NCBI RefSeq assembly: GCF_003605435.1
Contig: NZ_QXQB01000003.1
Coordinates: 682,001 to 746,000 of the forward strand
DNA from: Paenibacillus pinisoli
Lineage (GTDB): Bacteria > Bacillota > Bacilli > Paenibacillales > Paenibacillaceae
Direction: 5' to 3'
Length of the DNA: 64,000 bases
Part shown: positions 51,928-60,293 of the stretch, in pieces
How positions within the stretch are numbered: the stretch's first letter is position 1
Layout: every line of letters begins with the position of its first letter
The notes under the pieces: generated by a model
Told to the model about the DNA's origin: nothing
The model's database searches: none
Seen by the model: the letters and a program-made list of their open reading frames with translations, nothing else
Made by a program: the position numbers and the translations under genes

Positions 51928-52310
51928 TCACTCTACTATATTGTAAAAATATCTATTGCTATCGAACATATTCTCCATATAACGAATTCCTTGAGATTCT
52001 CCCCAGGTACTTTCGGCAAAATTGGGAGTTATTACCACTGGAGAATAGCCATCGTACCACACGCCTTTTTTAAGTTTAAAGGAGTCAGAAGAGTCAGATG
52101 CATTCCAGTTATCCAAGAAGGTTTGAGACGAGTCATTAACAGAAATAATCATAAATTTAAAGCGAGTAGGGAACCAGTTAAGTGAACCCGAACCCGATTC
52201 GTATACTGTTGATAATTCAGGATCGGCATACCCCTTTGCAATCACTTTATTTTTCTTTACCCAATTAACATACTCCTTAATGGTTTTTTTCGCTTCCGAA
52301 AGCTCTGACT
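51928..52310 (-). pseudogene. Truncated duplicate of the C-terminus of the gene at 50703
   Basis: The last 105 codons (IAKGYADPELSTVYES, NWFPTRFKFMIIS, KKGVWYDGYS, WGESQGIRYMENMF) repeat the end of the intact protein with scattered changes, including an extra Gly-Ser. Similarity reaches upstream to KEYVNWVKKNK without a start codon or signal peptide. It is a partial tandem duplication, 74 bp upstream of the intact gene. Confidence 0.85.
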
Positions 52311-52330
52311 CAAGACAACAATATTCAACA

Positions 52331-52632
52331 AACCACCTAGACCTTAGGCACTATAAAGAATACTTTCATTTCCTCATGAATCTAACTTCCTTTCTATTTT
52401 TAGTACTATTTATATAAAACTTATCTATCATTAATTTAGCACATTTTTCCTGCACATCCAATCACTTTTTGCATAATTAAGGACTTTTCTACCATGAGAA
52501 AATTGTTAAACTTTATATTTGTTTGTTACTCTCATAACACTTGTGCCTGCTACTCTGTATATGCAAATACAATAGAAAAAAGCCAGTCATGGTATGCCCA
52601 TAACTGACCAACAATAGCCTGTACTAGTATGA
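52331..52632. other. AT-rich spacer without a supported gene
   Basis: This spacer separates the duplicated surface-protein relic from the immunity-like genes. It holds a terminator at 52575-52611 and nothing else I can support. Confidence 0.6.
52575..52611 (-). terminator. Intrinsic terminator after the immunity-like gene at 52633
   Basis: On the minus strand GGTCAGTTATGG, a five-base loop and CCATGACTGGCT are followed by a T-run. The arms resemble those of the hairpins near 54.0 and 58.0 kb. Confidence 0.82.
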
Positions 52633-53238
52633 TTATTTTATGAATAATACTATATCATCATCATTAAATTCCTCTGTTAACACGCCTCTCTCCAAATACG
52701 TAGATTCAATCATTTTCAACAAGTGAAGCGCATAAGTTAATCTATAAATCACAAAAAAACCTCTTTCTGCTTCTAAAGGCATGGTAGTAAATCGTTTTTG
52801 CATATTTTCATCTATATAACTCACGATTATTTTATCAGCCTGTGCTTCGGCATAAACTTCTTGGGGCATGATTTGGTTAAAACTATAGTTCTTATCTTCT
52901 ATACCCAAGTGTCGAAATAATGTTTCTAATTCCTCAAACGATTGAACTCTATGGATTGGATGATTCGGAGTGTGAATTTTTTGGAAAAAGAACTTTTGTA
53001 ATGTTTTTAAGAAGAAGAACTTGATTGCCTTCTCCTCCGATATAAAATTTACTGCCCCTTCTTTCTCTGGGGATGGCCTCTTTTCGAAATTCATTTCAGA
53101 AAAGTACCAACCTGCATCGTCAGTCTCTATTTGATTGTAATTCTCGTAGTACCCTTTCATTTCTTTAATACAATTATCGTTAACATGTAATTCAATTCCT
53201 ATATCACCGCAAATGAACTGCAACTGGTTTCGATTCAT
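52633..53238 (-). CDS. Immunity-like protein with two similar halves
   Basis: The 201-residue cytoplasmic protein shows one half around GWYFSEMNFEKR...EKAIKFFFLKTLQKFFF and another around FEELETLFRHLGIEDKNYSFNQIMPQEVYAEAQADKIIVSYIDE. The second half resembles in layout the small protein encoded next to it at 53268 (short helix, YSLNG...E-x-F/Y, strand, DSEE). It is probably an immunity protein; I do not name a family. Confidence 0.65.
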   Translation of the reverse strand: MNRNQLQFICGDIGIELHVNDNCIKEMKGYYENYNQIETDDAGWYFSEMNFEKRPSPEKEGAVNFISEEKAIKFFFLKTLQKFFFQKIHTPNHPIHRVQSFEELETLFRHLGIEDKNYSFNQIMPQEVYAEAQADKIIVSYIDENMQKRFTTMPLEAERGFFVIYRLTYALHLLKMIESTYLERGVLTEEFNDDDIVLFIK

Positions 53239-53267
53239 GGTATGAACTCCCGTCCTTAATTAGAGAA

Positions 53268-53501
53268 TTATGATATTCTAAAGTTACGCTTTATCCATAT
53301 CAGAAAATAATTACACGCACTCTCTTCGCTATCAAATACCCTACATTCCTTTTTATTACCACGCTCACTATAATACGTTTTCCACCCATCAGTATTTTTG
53401 TCGATACAAAATGTCTCGTTAGGCAGCCCACCATTTAATGAATAAGCATGATCCGGAATGTTCATTTCTAAGAGTTTATTCTGAAGCTCATTTAGATTCA
53501 T
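53268..53501 (-). CDS. Small immunity protein (Imm59-like pattern)
   Basis: The 77-residue protein reads LQNKLLEMNIPDHAYSLNGG, then LPNETFCIDKNTDGWKTYYSE, RGNKKECRVFDSEESACNYF. From memory this pattern resembles the Imm59 immunity family, but I could not check it. AAGGAGG precedes the ATG. No intact toxin lies upstream; only gene-less AT-rich DNA follows, so it looks like an orphan. Confidence 0.65.
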   Translation of the reverse strand: MNLNELQNKLLEMNIPDHAYSLNGGLPNETFCIDKNTDGWKTYYSERGNKKECRVFDSEESACNYFLIWIKRNFRIS

Positions 53502-54228
53502 TAAATCAAAACCTCCTTCGAAAAACTACTATCTTGTACAATTCTCCAATCATTATTTAGGTGGATATACTTCGCCCTGTGGTAGACATCATCATCCTAC
53601 CCCCATAATATTGACTGCTTCAGTATAGAATTCATCGAAGTAGCCTTATACACACCTATAAAGTCAATGACAAACATTATGTATTAAAATAATTCTGACT
53701 ATTTATTATCCAGTATCTTTCTGGTATTGGTACGTTATCTAAAAAGCTTTCATATAATCCAATCATGAGGTATATATTTCTTCAAAGATGCGGGTTCAGA
53801 TGGATTCTTCTTTTAATAACTTTGTGGGATTGCAGTTTCACTTACAAAAAATCATCAAACCATTTAGATACATCAAACGCCACTATTTCTCCGCCTTGCC
53901 ATTTCTCTATGAGAAAATATTTCGCATGCTTAATGTTGTACTTATATAAATGTGAACATCTTTTCGAAATTCAAAAAAATCGTAAGGAAGCAAAAATAAG
54001 GTCAATTATGGTGGTATCTGACCATTATCGACCTGTTCAATGTAACGGAATAGCGTTATTTAGGGTATTAGATTAAAGCATTGTTGTACGTCAATAGAAA
54101 TTACAAAATTCTTATACGGATATTATATGAGTTATATATGTTATTAGTTGAATGATGGCCTCATTCCTTACTGGGTAGCTCCCAAGTATAATACAACCAT
54201 CCTAACAACTTCTAAAATTTTGATAATT
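53502..54228. other. Gene-less AT-rich region with a repeat shared with 58 kb
   Basis: No supported gene. The part from about 53990 to 54190 resembles 57985-58190: both hold a hairpin around AGGTCAAT...ATGG, then a stretch with TTATACGG-TATTA and GAATGATGG, ending near ACTGGGTAGC. The region is probably the decayed 3' flank of toxin-immunity cassettes. Confidence 0.6.
53999..54034 (-). terminator. Decayed terminator-like hairpin, copy 1
   Basis: AGGTCAATTATGG and CCATTATCGACCT pair with one mismatch around a ten-base loop. It is a diverged copy of the hairpin at 57994-58035 and lies about 195 bp after the Imm7 stop. Confidence 0.6.
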
Positions 54229-54633
54229 CTAATATTCAGAGTCATCAGCTACAACAGGTATTAATGGTGACAAAAATGGATCGTCTCTTTCTTCAATGTT
54301 ACCCCTCGCAAGAACGTAAACTTTAAATTCGTTAAAATGTTTTGGGTGCTCATCATTAAAAACATAGAGCATTCCATATGAGCCAGGTGCAATAATTCCT
54401 ACATTCTTCATTATTTCCACTGGATTAAATTTTGCTGAAGGCTCACGATTCCATAATCCTGTCATCCAAAGATGAAATTGTCCATTTATCGCCTTCATGT
54501 CTAACACATCTACATTCGGCTGTAAATCTTCAATATACTTTTTAACTGTATTAAAAATATTTACTTCTCTTTCATTACTGGCCTCATCACCAGTACTTTC
54601 TAAAATGACCGCCCAACCATGATATTGATACAT
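54229..54633 (-). CDS. Imm7-family immunity protein
   Basis: The 134-residue protein matches the Imm7 pattern: MYQYHGWAVILEST at the start, DVLDMKAINGQFHLWMTGLWNR, then IAPGSYGMLYVFNDE, FKVYVLARG and a terminal DDPFLSPLIPVV. Imm7 proteins neutralise nuclease toxins of polymorphic toxin systems. It is encoded 22 bp after the restriction-endonuclease-like toxin and is very probably its antidote. Confidence 0.88.
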   Translation of the reverse strand: MYQYHGWAVILESTGDEASNEREVNIFNTVKKYIEDLQPNVDVLDMKAINGQFHLWMTGLWNREPSAKFNPVEIMKNVGIIAPGSYGMLYVFNDEHPKHFNEFKVYVLARGNIEERDDPFLSPLIPVVADDSEY

Positions 54634-54655
54634 ACTTCACCTCTCTAGTCCTTCA

Positions 54656-56185
54656 TTAAAATGGCGAGATATCAATAATAATCTCAACGTCGTATCTCTT
54701 CTCATATTCTCTTAATTGTCTAATTACTTTATCAGCAGGTGCTGTCTCAAAATGAAAGTATGCCTTCCTACCTGTTTCAATAGCAGCTTCAATGGTTGCC
54801 TTTGCTTGTTCCCTAAATTGGGAGCTTAGACTGTTCATTGAAGTTTTGGTTTGACCAATGTACTGGTCAGAAATCACATCAAATTCTCGACCTTTAGGGT
54901 CTTTATTGAATATCATTCGAGACTGTCCGCCGAGTTTTTCTGCAAGCAAATCTGCACCTGCATCTTCCTTAGCTGCTTGCTTTATTCCACCTGAATACTG
55001 GGTATAGATACCTTTACCACTATTTAATCTAGAAGCAGCATCACCCAACCCCTCAAGCGGACGATCCTTAGCAGCCCAGTTATAATAGTCCGTATCATCA
55101 AACTCATCGATCGGTCTGTTAACCCCTGGCCCGCCTTTTTTTGTGCCGCCTTTGACCGCGTCAACCACTTCATCCCCATGCTTAGCAACACCCGCTAACT
55201 TGCCTGCTTTGCGTATCCAGGGAAAGAGGATTCCACCTGCGGCGAGCGCTCGCTCCGCCGGGGTGAGTACCTCGCCTGTTATAATATTTTTGCCGATGAT
55301 TGCCTCTGCGCCAGATTTGACATTGCCCACAACAGGAGCGAAATCCGCCCCCGTAGAAAAAGCTTCCAGAAACCACTTCGGACCTTCCTTGTTGTCCTCG
55401 TAATACTGCTGCCGCTTTTCAACATAGCTGTGGGCATCCGGATTATCCTGCATCTTCTTCCCTTTGTACTCGAAGGTGACCGGGTCATAGCCCTGAGAGA
55501 TCGCATAATCCAGAAACTCTTGTATTTTTTTGCCGTCAAAGCCGCGCACCTGCTCGAAGACATCCGATGGCCACATCTCTACCATTTTGCCTGCATTGTA
55601 TTGGTAAAGCAAGATCTCCAGATTCGAAAAACTGATCTTCGTCTGCTTCCCGTCGGACGTGTAGACCACATAGTCATTCACATCGTAATTGAACTCATAA
55701 TACTTCACCGAGACATCAGGCGAAATCGTTGTTGGAGGCGGTGCGCTCGCTTGCCGTTCTTTGAGCTGTTGTTGCCACTGTATTAGCCACTCCAGCCCAA
55801 ACATAATGCCTTGCCCCATAAGCGCCAATGCCGCCAATTGCTCCGGCGTCCAGTCCCCCGAGCCAGGAGAGCCTGCACGGAGCGGAAAGTTCCCCACCCA
55901 AACTCCGGTATCCGATGATTTGCGAATGAGCCCGTTCTCTACTTTATTATACTGCTCCGTAGCATTCTTAATAAAAAGTTGTATATCACGGAACCGCCGA
56001 TCAATCTCCTGCAGATCGCTTCTCGCGCGAGATATCCGGGAGCTGATAGAGCGTCGCGCCGCTATTGAACCGTCTACAGAGATGAAGTTAACTCCGCTCT
56101 TCGCTGTCGTTAGACGCATCGCCTGCGTATTCAGAATAGCATCCTGGCTCTGTACCCTTCCGGTATCAATCTTGATTTGGGACAT
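54656..56185 (-). CDS. Polymorphic toxin with restriction-endonuclease-like warhead
   Basis: The 509-residue protein has an N-terminal WXG/LXG-like helical domain (1-110; ARRSISSRISRARSDLQEIDRR). Next comes the shared middle domain (165-255; YYEFNYDVNDYVVYTSDGKQ, FDGKKIQEFLDYAISQGYDP), then a pre-toxin TG-type segment (285-340; DFAPVVGNVKSGAEAIIGKN, ITGE). The C-terminal warhead (about 380-509) has LGGQSRMIFN, GREFDVISDQYIGQTKTS and FREQAKATIEAAIETGRKAYFHF. This fits the Tox-REase group, with a PD-(D/E)xK-like E/D...QTK site. It would cut nucleic acid in competitors. The N-terminal half is almost identical to the toxin at 58500. Confidence 0.87.
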   Translation of the reverse strand: MSQIKIDTGRVQSQDAILNTQAMRLTTAKSGVNFISVDGSIAARRSISSRISRARSDLQEIDRRFRDIQLFIKNATEQYNKVENGLIRKSSDTGVWVGNFPLRAGSPGSGDWTPEQLAALALMGQGIMFGLEWLIQWQQQLKERQASAPPPTTISPDVSVKYYEFNYDVNDYVVYTSDGKQTKISFSNLEILLYQYNAGKMVEMWPSDVFEQVRGFDGKKIQEFLDYAISQGYDPVTFEYKGKKMQDNPDAHSYVEKRQQYYEDNKEGPKWFLEAFSTGADFAPVVGNVKSGAEAIIGKNIITGEVLTPAERALAAGGILFPWIRKAGKLAGVAKHGDEVVDAVKGGTKKGGPGVNRPIDEFDDTDYYNWAAKDRPLEGLGDAASRLNSGKGIYTQYSGGIKQAAKEDAGADLLAEKLGGQSRMIFNKDPKGREFDVISDQYIGQTKTSMNSLSSQFREQAKATIEAAIETGRKAYFHFETAPADKVIRQLREYEKRYDVEIIIDISPF

Positions 56186-56473
56186 AGCTTCCCTCCGACT
56201 CTAAAAGTATCCGTTCTCCTAACGGAACGCCTCTTCGAATATATCTGCTACTTCTTTGCTCTCAAATGGTTTGACCCGATTCAACGAGCACGCCCGGATA
56301 TGCTGGGATCGCGGAAGCACAATAACCTTCGCCAGCAGCGGATCAATCGATAGATCTTGCACCATGCGCATCGGATCAACCGGCGGATCAATAAGAATCA
56401 CTTTCTGGGCAATATTCGGCTCCTGGAACGATTCGACGGCAGGCTTAAGCAATTCCGTACCGCGCGGTTTGCA
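55126..56473 (-). repeat. Duplicated toxin/tail segment, copy 1 (copy 2 at 58946-60293)
   Basis: With an offset of 3820 bp, the sequence repeats from the pre-toxin segment of the toxins, through the toxin start and intergenic DNA, into the last 77 or so codons of the P-loop gene. It is nearly identical from about 55370 to 56460 and diverged in the pre-toxin TG part. Similarity stops abruptly near 56473. Confidence 0.92.
56219..56473 (-). pseudogene. Duplicated 3' tail of the P-loop gene
   Basis: The 77-codon frame (LKPAVESFQEPNIAQKVILI to SKEVADIFEEAFR) is identical in protein to the last 77 residues of the gene at 60039-61967. It has no start or remaining upstream part. It was carried along when the toxin cassette was copied, so it marks the recombination unit. 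Confidence 0.92.
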
Positions 56474-56991
56474 ATCCGGAGGGGCTGTTCATAAGCCACC
56501 AAGATAGAGCACCACTAGGCATAAGGGGGATTCTATAGTTATTTCTGTGACAGTCTCACTTTAACTTAAGTACATCAGCTTTGAATTCATCGAAATCATC
56601 TTCTAATTCCAATTCATTTAGTCGTTTCGCATAAAATTAATATTTCAATTTTTACCAATCATAATAAGAGCATAAATAACATATATACAACTCGTTTATT
56701 TGTATAAATTATGGATGTCCCCCCCCTTTTACTCTCTGTTTACTTTATCTAAATACCTTCTCGACGAGACGAAGCACTTCAAAAACCTGTGAGAGAACGA
56801 AGAAAACAAAAACAGGTCATATTACAGTTTCATCTGTCCATAACTAACCTGTTTGATGTAATGCAATAGGTAGCGAATTCAGTTTACACAGTTAAAGCAT
56901 TTGATGTGAATACAACCGAAATACAGCTAGCTTTATCTTTAGTTATTCGCTCTCGGTAGTCCCCAAAGCTTTAGTTGAGTCAAGTTGATAT
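56474..56991. other. Gene-less junction DNA with a short gene relic
   Basis: Just past the end of the duplicated tail, the minus strand at about 56556-56638 reads FYAKRLNELELEDDFDEF... to a stop, a 26-codon acidic relic that may be the end of a lost immunity or toxin gene. A terminator-like hairpin follows near 56.8 kb. Nothing else is supported. Confidence 0.5.
56804..56862 (-). terminator. Terminator-like hairpin downstream of the frameshifted immunity gene
   Basis: The minus strand has AAACAGGT and ACCTGTTT arms with partial pairing between, the right side leading into TTTTG. It is a diverged member of the hairpin family also seen at 54.0 and 58.0 kb. Confidence 0.55.
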
Positions 56992-57340
56992 TCAACCAAT
57001 AACCTCAACATTCTGTATCTCTATTTCAAGTGATTCAACACGCCGACTTAAATCCTTAGCATCATCTAAACCCAATTCTTCAACAAAGTTATCAATATCA
57101 AAAACTTTAATGATATTTTTGATTTGTTCATGGATGCGTGCAGATATTATCCCATTATTAATTTGCAAATGGGCTAAGCTTATATAAAATATAGTTTTCT
57201 CAGTTTCGCCCTCTTCAATTACATTTGCATTCATACAAGCATCGTCCCCCGGCTTGTAGAGCATTTAGTCCATCGTTAACTGAAATATTGAATACCTCTT
57301 CAACATAATCTATTAGCTCGTTATAGCCCCATTCTTGCAT
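56992..57340 (-). pseudogene. Frameshifted immunity gene next to the deaminase warhead
   Basis: A good ribosome site (GAGAGGGG) precedes ATG 57340, and translation begins MQEWGYNELIDYVEEVF, NISVNDGLNAL. The continuing family-like sequence (YKPGDDACMNANVIEEGETE to IEIQNVEVIG) is in another frame, so one frameshift near 57264 breaks the gene. A shorter protein from ATG 57264 or 57234 could still be made. The start is 18 bp after the deaminase stop, so this was its immunity gene. Confidence 0.7.
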
Positions 57341-57357
57341 AACGTTCCCCTCTCTGC

Positions 57358-57735
57358 CTATTTTACGACCTTACCATCATTTGTGAGTACATTCACTGTG
57401 ATGTTTGGATATTCTCTTCTAAAAGCCATTATTATATCAGAGCAACTTTGACAGGTAAGACGTTCAGTAAACAGATTAATTGTTCCTTTTGCATTTTTGT
57501 TACCAGAAAGTTGTGTTGCGATATCATTTAAAATTTTGTATTCCGTGTCATAATCTCTTAAGTATGATTCAGGTGTATCAATCTTTGCGTTATCTGGGTC
57601 AACCTTCTTAGCTTTAAATGCAGGCTCTCCCTGAGGTTTCAAAGAGATACCAGATAGTGCATCCTTGTCTGTAGCTTCGTTTATTGAACTGTGGGCAAAG
57701 AATTCCTTATTATTAATCCTTGAATATCTACTTTA
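57358..57735 (-). pseudogene. Orphan deaminase-type toxin warhead
   Basis: The frame is open for about 125 codons but has no toxin N-terminus. It reads RINNKEFFAHSSINEATDKD, then GISLKPQGEP, YDTEYKILNDIATQL, GTINLFTERLTCQSCSDIIM, AFRREYPNITVNV. The DTE and CxxC zinc/catalytic motifs are those of nucleic-acid deaminase toxins of the XOO_2897/YwqJ kind. A stop closes the frame upstream near 57735. It is a displaced C-terminal module that could be restored by recombination with a full toxin gene. A TTG at 57642 could start a 94-residue fragment. Confidence 0.75.
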
Positions 57736-58226
57736 GCATCCACTGGGCGACTACTGAGTAGGAAAGATTGCTAGCCTGACACGTATCCTCACCTGTTCTA
57801 TGTCAACTGGTCGTCACCAGATTTATTAACTTGCACAATATCTATCTCGGCAAATAGCCCGATTGTTGCGGACAATTTACCAATAAGTCCTGACAATATT
57901 AATGGTCGATCTATCCATTTTAGAAGGTAAGATGGCTAAGACAGCTTATCTATCGGACAGCGTACCCTACAAGAGAAAGTGAACATAACAAAAAACAGGT
58001 CAATCATGGAAGTATCTGGCCATAATCGACCTGTTTCATGTAACGGAATAACGTTATTTAGGAAATAAAATTAAAGCATCTGATGTGCGTACAATCAAAA
58101 TGACGAAATCTTTATACGGGTATTACATGGGTCACATGTATTATTAGCTGAATGATGGGTTCATTCGGCACTGGGTAGCCGACCGACAGAAAATAAACCG
58201 TTAGTAGCAAATGGGGCAATTGGTTG
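57736..58226. other. Gene-less region with a membrane-protein-like relic
   Basis: On the minus strand at about 57798-57938 a 46-codon open stretch (SYLLKWIDRPLILSGLIGKL, then SATIGLFAEIDIVQVN) ends in TAG and lacks a start. It looks like the end of a lost immunity gene. The rest is the hairpin and 3' flank repeat shared with 54 kb. Confidence 0.45.
57990..58035 (-). terminator. Intrinsic terminator after the immunity gene at 58227
   Basis: On the minus strand AACAGGTCGATTATGG, a nine- or ten-base loop and CCATGATTGACCTGTT form a 16-bp stem with mismatches, followed by a T-run. It lies about 190 bp past the stop of the immunity gene and is the best preserved member of its family. Confidence 0.82.
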
Positions 58227-58487
58227 TTAATCGTAGCTTACTAATCTCTTTCCGATTAAATCCTCAGCAATATAGTCGCCTGGCTCTAATTGAATAGTTA
58301 TGGATTCTGTAAGGCTAATGTATTCCTGCCTATTAACCAGTGCAACCCCTTTAACAAAATAAGATCTTGAAATGTCGGTTTCATCATGTAGAACTTTTCC
58401 CTGGAGACTTCCATTTGGTTTTCCTTCAATAGCAACTATATTGGCAACCCTGATATAGAAAGCTGTTTTGACCTCAATTGAAAACAT
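58227..58487 (-). CDS. Presumed immunity protein for the toxin at 58500
   Basis: The 86-residue protein is strand-rich (FYIRVANIVAIEGKPNGSL, YFVKGVALVNRQEY, ITIQLEPGDYIAEDLIG) and looks like a small beta-barrel. I know no Imm name for it. Its ATG is 12 bp after the toxin stop, so it is the likely cognate antidote. GAGGTGAGAA precedes the start. Confidence 0.78.
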   Translation of the reverse strand: MFSIEVKTAFYIRVANIVAIEGKPNGSLQGKVLHDETDISRSYFVKGVALVNRQEYISLTESITIQLEPGDYIAEDLIGKRLVSYD

Positions 58488-58499
58488 ATTCTCACCTCG

Positions 58500-60005
58500 T
58501 CATTTCCCTAATTCATCTAATTCTTGTCTCATTCTTCTCAATCTCTCAATCGTAGCTCTTGTCTCATCATTAGGAATCCCATACGCTTTTCTGTAATTTA
58601 TGAGTTTTTCGGCGGCTTCAATTTCCACAGTGAGCACTGTTCTTGGCGTTTGGTCGGGTATTTTCCCTGCTCTGTATTGTGCAGTATGAATGAATTCTTC
58701 AAATACCGCAGAAGTCGTTGGATTCTGCCTTAATTGTATTGTTTTCTCATTCCAAGTGACAGCCTCTGCCCCACGATAATCTAAATATCTTATTGCCTCG
58801 TCGGACTGATCAATTACTCCTCCTTGTTTTTCAAATGCCTTTTTCATCCTATCAAATTTAACAGGGTCTATAGAACCGGTAGATTGCCCCGTACTTCTTG
58901 CAAGACCTTCTCCCGTCCCCTCAACCGGACGATCCTTAGCAGCCCCTGGCCCAACTTTTTTTGTGCCGCCTTTGACCGCGTCAACCACTTCATCCCCGTG
59001 CTTAGCAACACCGACTAGCTTGCCTGCTTTTCGTACCCAAGGTAGCACGACCCCGGCAGCAGCCATCCAGCGGTCCGCAGTGCTCAGATCTTCTCCGGTT
59101 ATCGCATTCTTTCCGCTAATCGCTTCCCAGCCTGCCTTGATGTTGCCCGCCACTGGAACAAAATCCAAACCGAAGGAAACACCGTTCAGAAACCACTTCG
59201 GACCTTCCTTGTTGTCCTCGTAATACTGCTGCCGCTTTTCAACATAGCTGTGGGCATCCGGATTATCCTGCATCTTCTTCCCTTTGTACTCGAAGGTGAC
59301 CGGGTCATAGCCCTGAGAGATCGCATAATCCAGAAATTCTTGTATTTTTTTGCCGTCAAAGCCGCGCACCTGCTCGAAGACATCCGACGGCCACATCTCT
59401 ACCATTTTGCCCGCATTGTATTGGTAAAGCAAGTTCTCCAGATTCGAAAAACTGATCTTCGTCTGCTTCCCGTCGGACGTGTAGACCACATAGTCATTCA
59501 CATCGTAATTGAACTCATAATACTTCACCGAGACATCAGGCGAAATGGTTGTTGGAGGCGGTGCGCTTGCTTGCCGTTCTTTGAGCTGTTGTTGCCACTG
59601 TATTAGCCACTCCAGCCCAAACATAAGGCCTTGCCCCATAAGCGCCAATGCCGCCAATTGCTCCGGCGTCCATTCCCCCGAGCCAGGAGAGCCTGCACGG
59701 AGCGGAAAGCTCCCCATCCAAACTCCGGTATCGGATGATTTGCGAATGAGCTCGTTCTCTACTTTATTATACTGCTCCGTAGCATTCTTAATAAAAAGTT
59801 GTATATCACGGAACCGCCGATCAATCTCCTGCAGATCGCTTCTCGCGCGAGATATCCGGGAGCTGATAGAGCGTCGCGCCGCTATTGAACCGTCTACAGA
59901 GATGAAGTTAACGCCGCTCTTCGCTGTCGTTAGACGCATCGCCTGCGTATTCAGAATAGCATCCTGGCTCTGTACCCTTCCGGTATCAATCTTGATTTGG
60001 GACAT
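58500..60005 (-). CDS. Polymorphic toxin with unassigned C-terminal warhead
   Basis: The 501-residue protein shares residues 1-280 almost exactly with the toxin at 54656 (WXG/LXG-like helices, middle domain). It then has its own variant of the pre-toxin TG segment (LDFVPVAGNIKAGWEAISGK, ITGEDL). From about residue 375 the warhead differs: FDRMKKAFEKQGGVIDQSDE, TWNEKTIQLRQNPT, AVFEEFIHTAQYRAGKIP, EIEAAEKLINYRKAYGIP, then a helical end. The EEFIH motif could be part of a zincin-like metal site, but this is a guess. The immunity gene follows by 12 bp. Confidence 0.83.
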   Translation of the reverse strand: MSQIKIDTGRVQSQDAILNTQAMRLTTAKSGVNFISVDGSIAARRSISSRISRARSDLQEIDRRFRDIQLFIKNATEQYNKVENELIRKSSDTGVWMGSFPLRAGSPGSGEWTPEQLAALALMGQGLMFGLEWLIQWQQQLKERQASAPPPTTISPDVSVKYYEFNYDVNDYVVYTSDGKQTKISFSNLENLLYQYNAGKMVEMWPSDVFEQVRGFDGKKIQEFLDYAISQGYDPVTFEYKGKKMQDNPDAHSYVEKRQQYYEDNKEGPKWFLNGVSFGLDFVPVAGNIKAGWEAISGKNAITGEDLSTADRWMAAAGVVLPWVRKAGKLVGVAKHGDEVVDAVKGGTKKVGPGAAKDRPVEGTGEGLARSTGQSTGSIDPVKFDRMKKAFEKQGGVIDQSDEAIRYLDYRGAEAVTWNEKTIQLRQNPTTSAVFEEFIHTAQYRAGKIPDQTPRTVLTVEIEAAEKLINYRKAYGIPNDETRATIERLRRMRQELDELGK

Positions 60006-60293
60006 AGCTTCCCTCCGACTCTAAAAGTATCCGTTCTCCTAACGGAACGCCTCTTCGAATATATCTGCTACTTCTTTGCTCTCAAATGGCTTGACCCGAT
60101 TCAACGAGCACGCCCGGATATGCTGGGATCGCGGAAGCACAATGACCTTCGCCAGCAGCGGATCAATCGATAGATCTTGCACCATGCGCATCGGATCAAC
60201 CGGCGGATCAATAAGAATCACTTTCTGGGCAATATTCGGCTCCTGGAACGATTCGACGGCAGGCTTAAGCAATTCCGTACCTCGCGGCGTGCA
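58946..60293 (-). repeat. Duplicated toxin/tail segment, copy 2 (copy 1 at 55126-56473)
   Basis: This is the copy connected to the intact P-loop gene, so it is probably the parental one. Nearly identical DNA covers the toxin N-terminal half, the 33-bp gap and the end of the P-loop gene. The warhead parts are unrelated. Confidence 0.92.

Noticed and set aside
53545..53640. Short minus-strand peptide ending LPQGEVYPPK as a toxin tail
   Set aside because: Only about 11 codons are open before a stop; too short to support.
53765..54076. Plus-strand 103-codon frame
   Set aside because: It lies on the strand opposite to all genes here, runs through a hairpin repeat and has no ribosome site or family.
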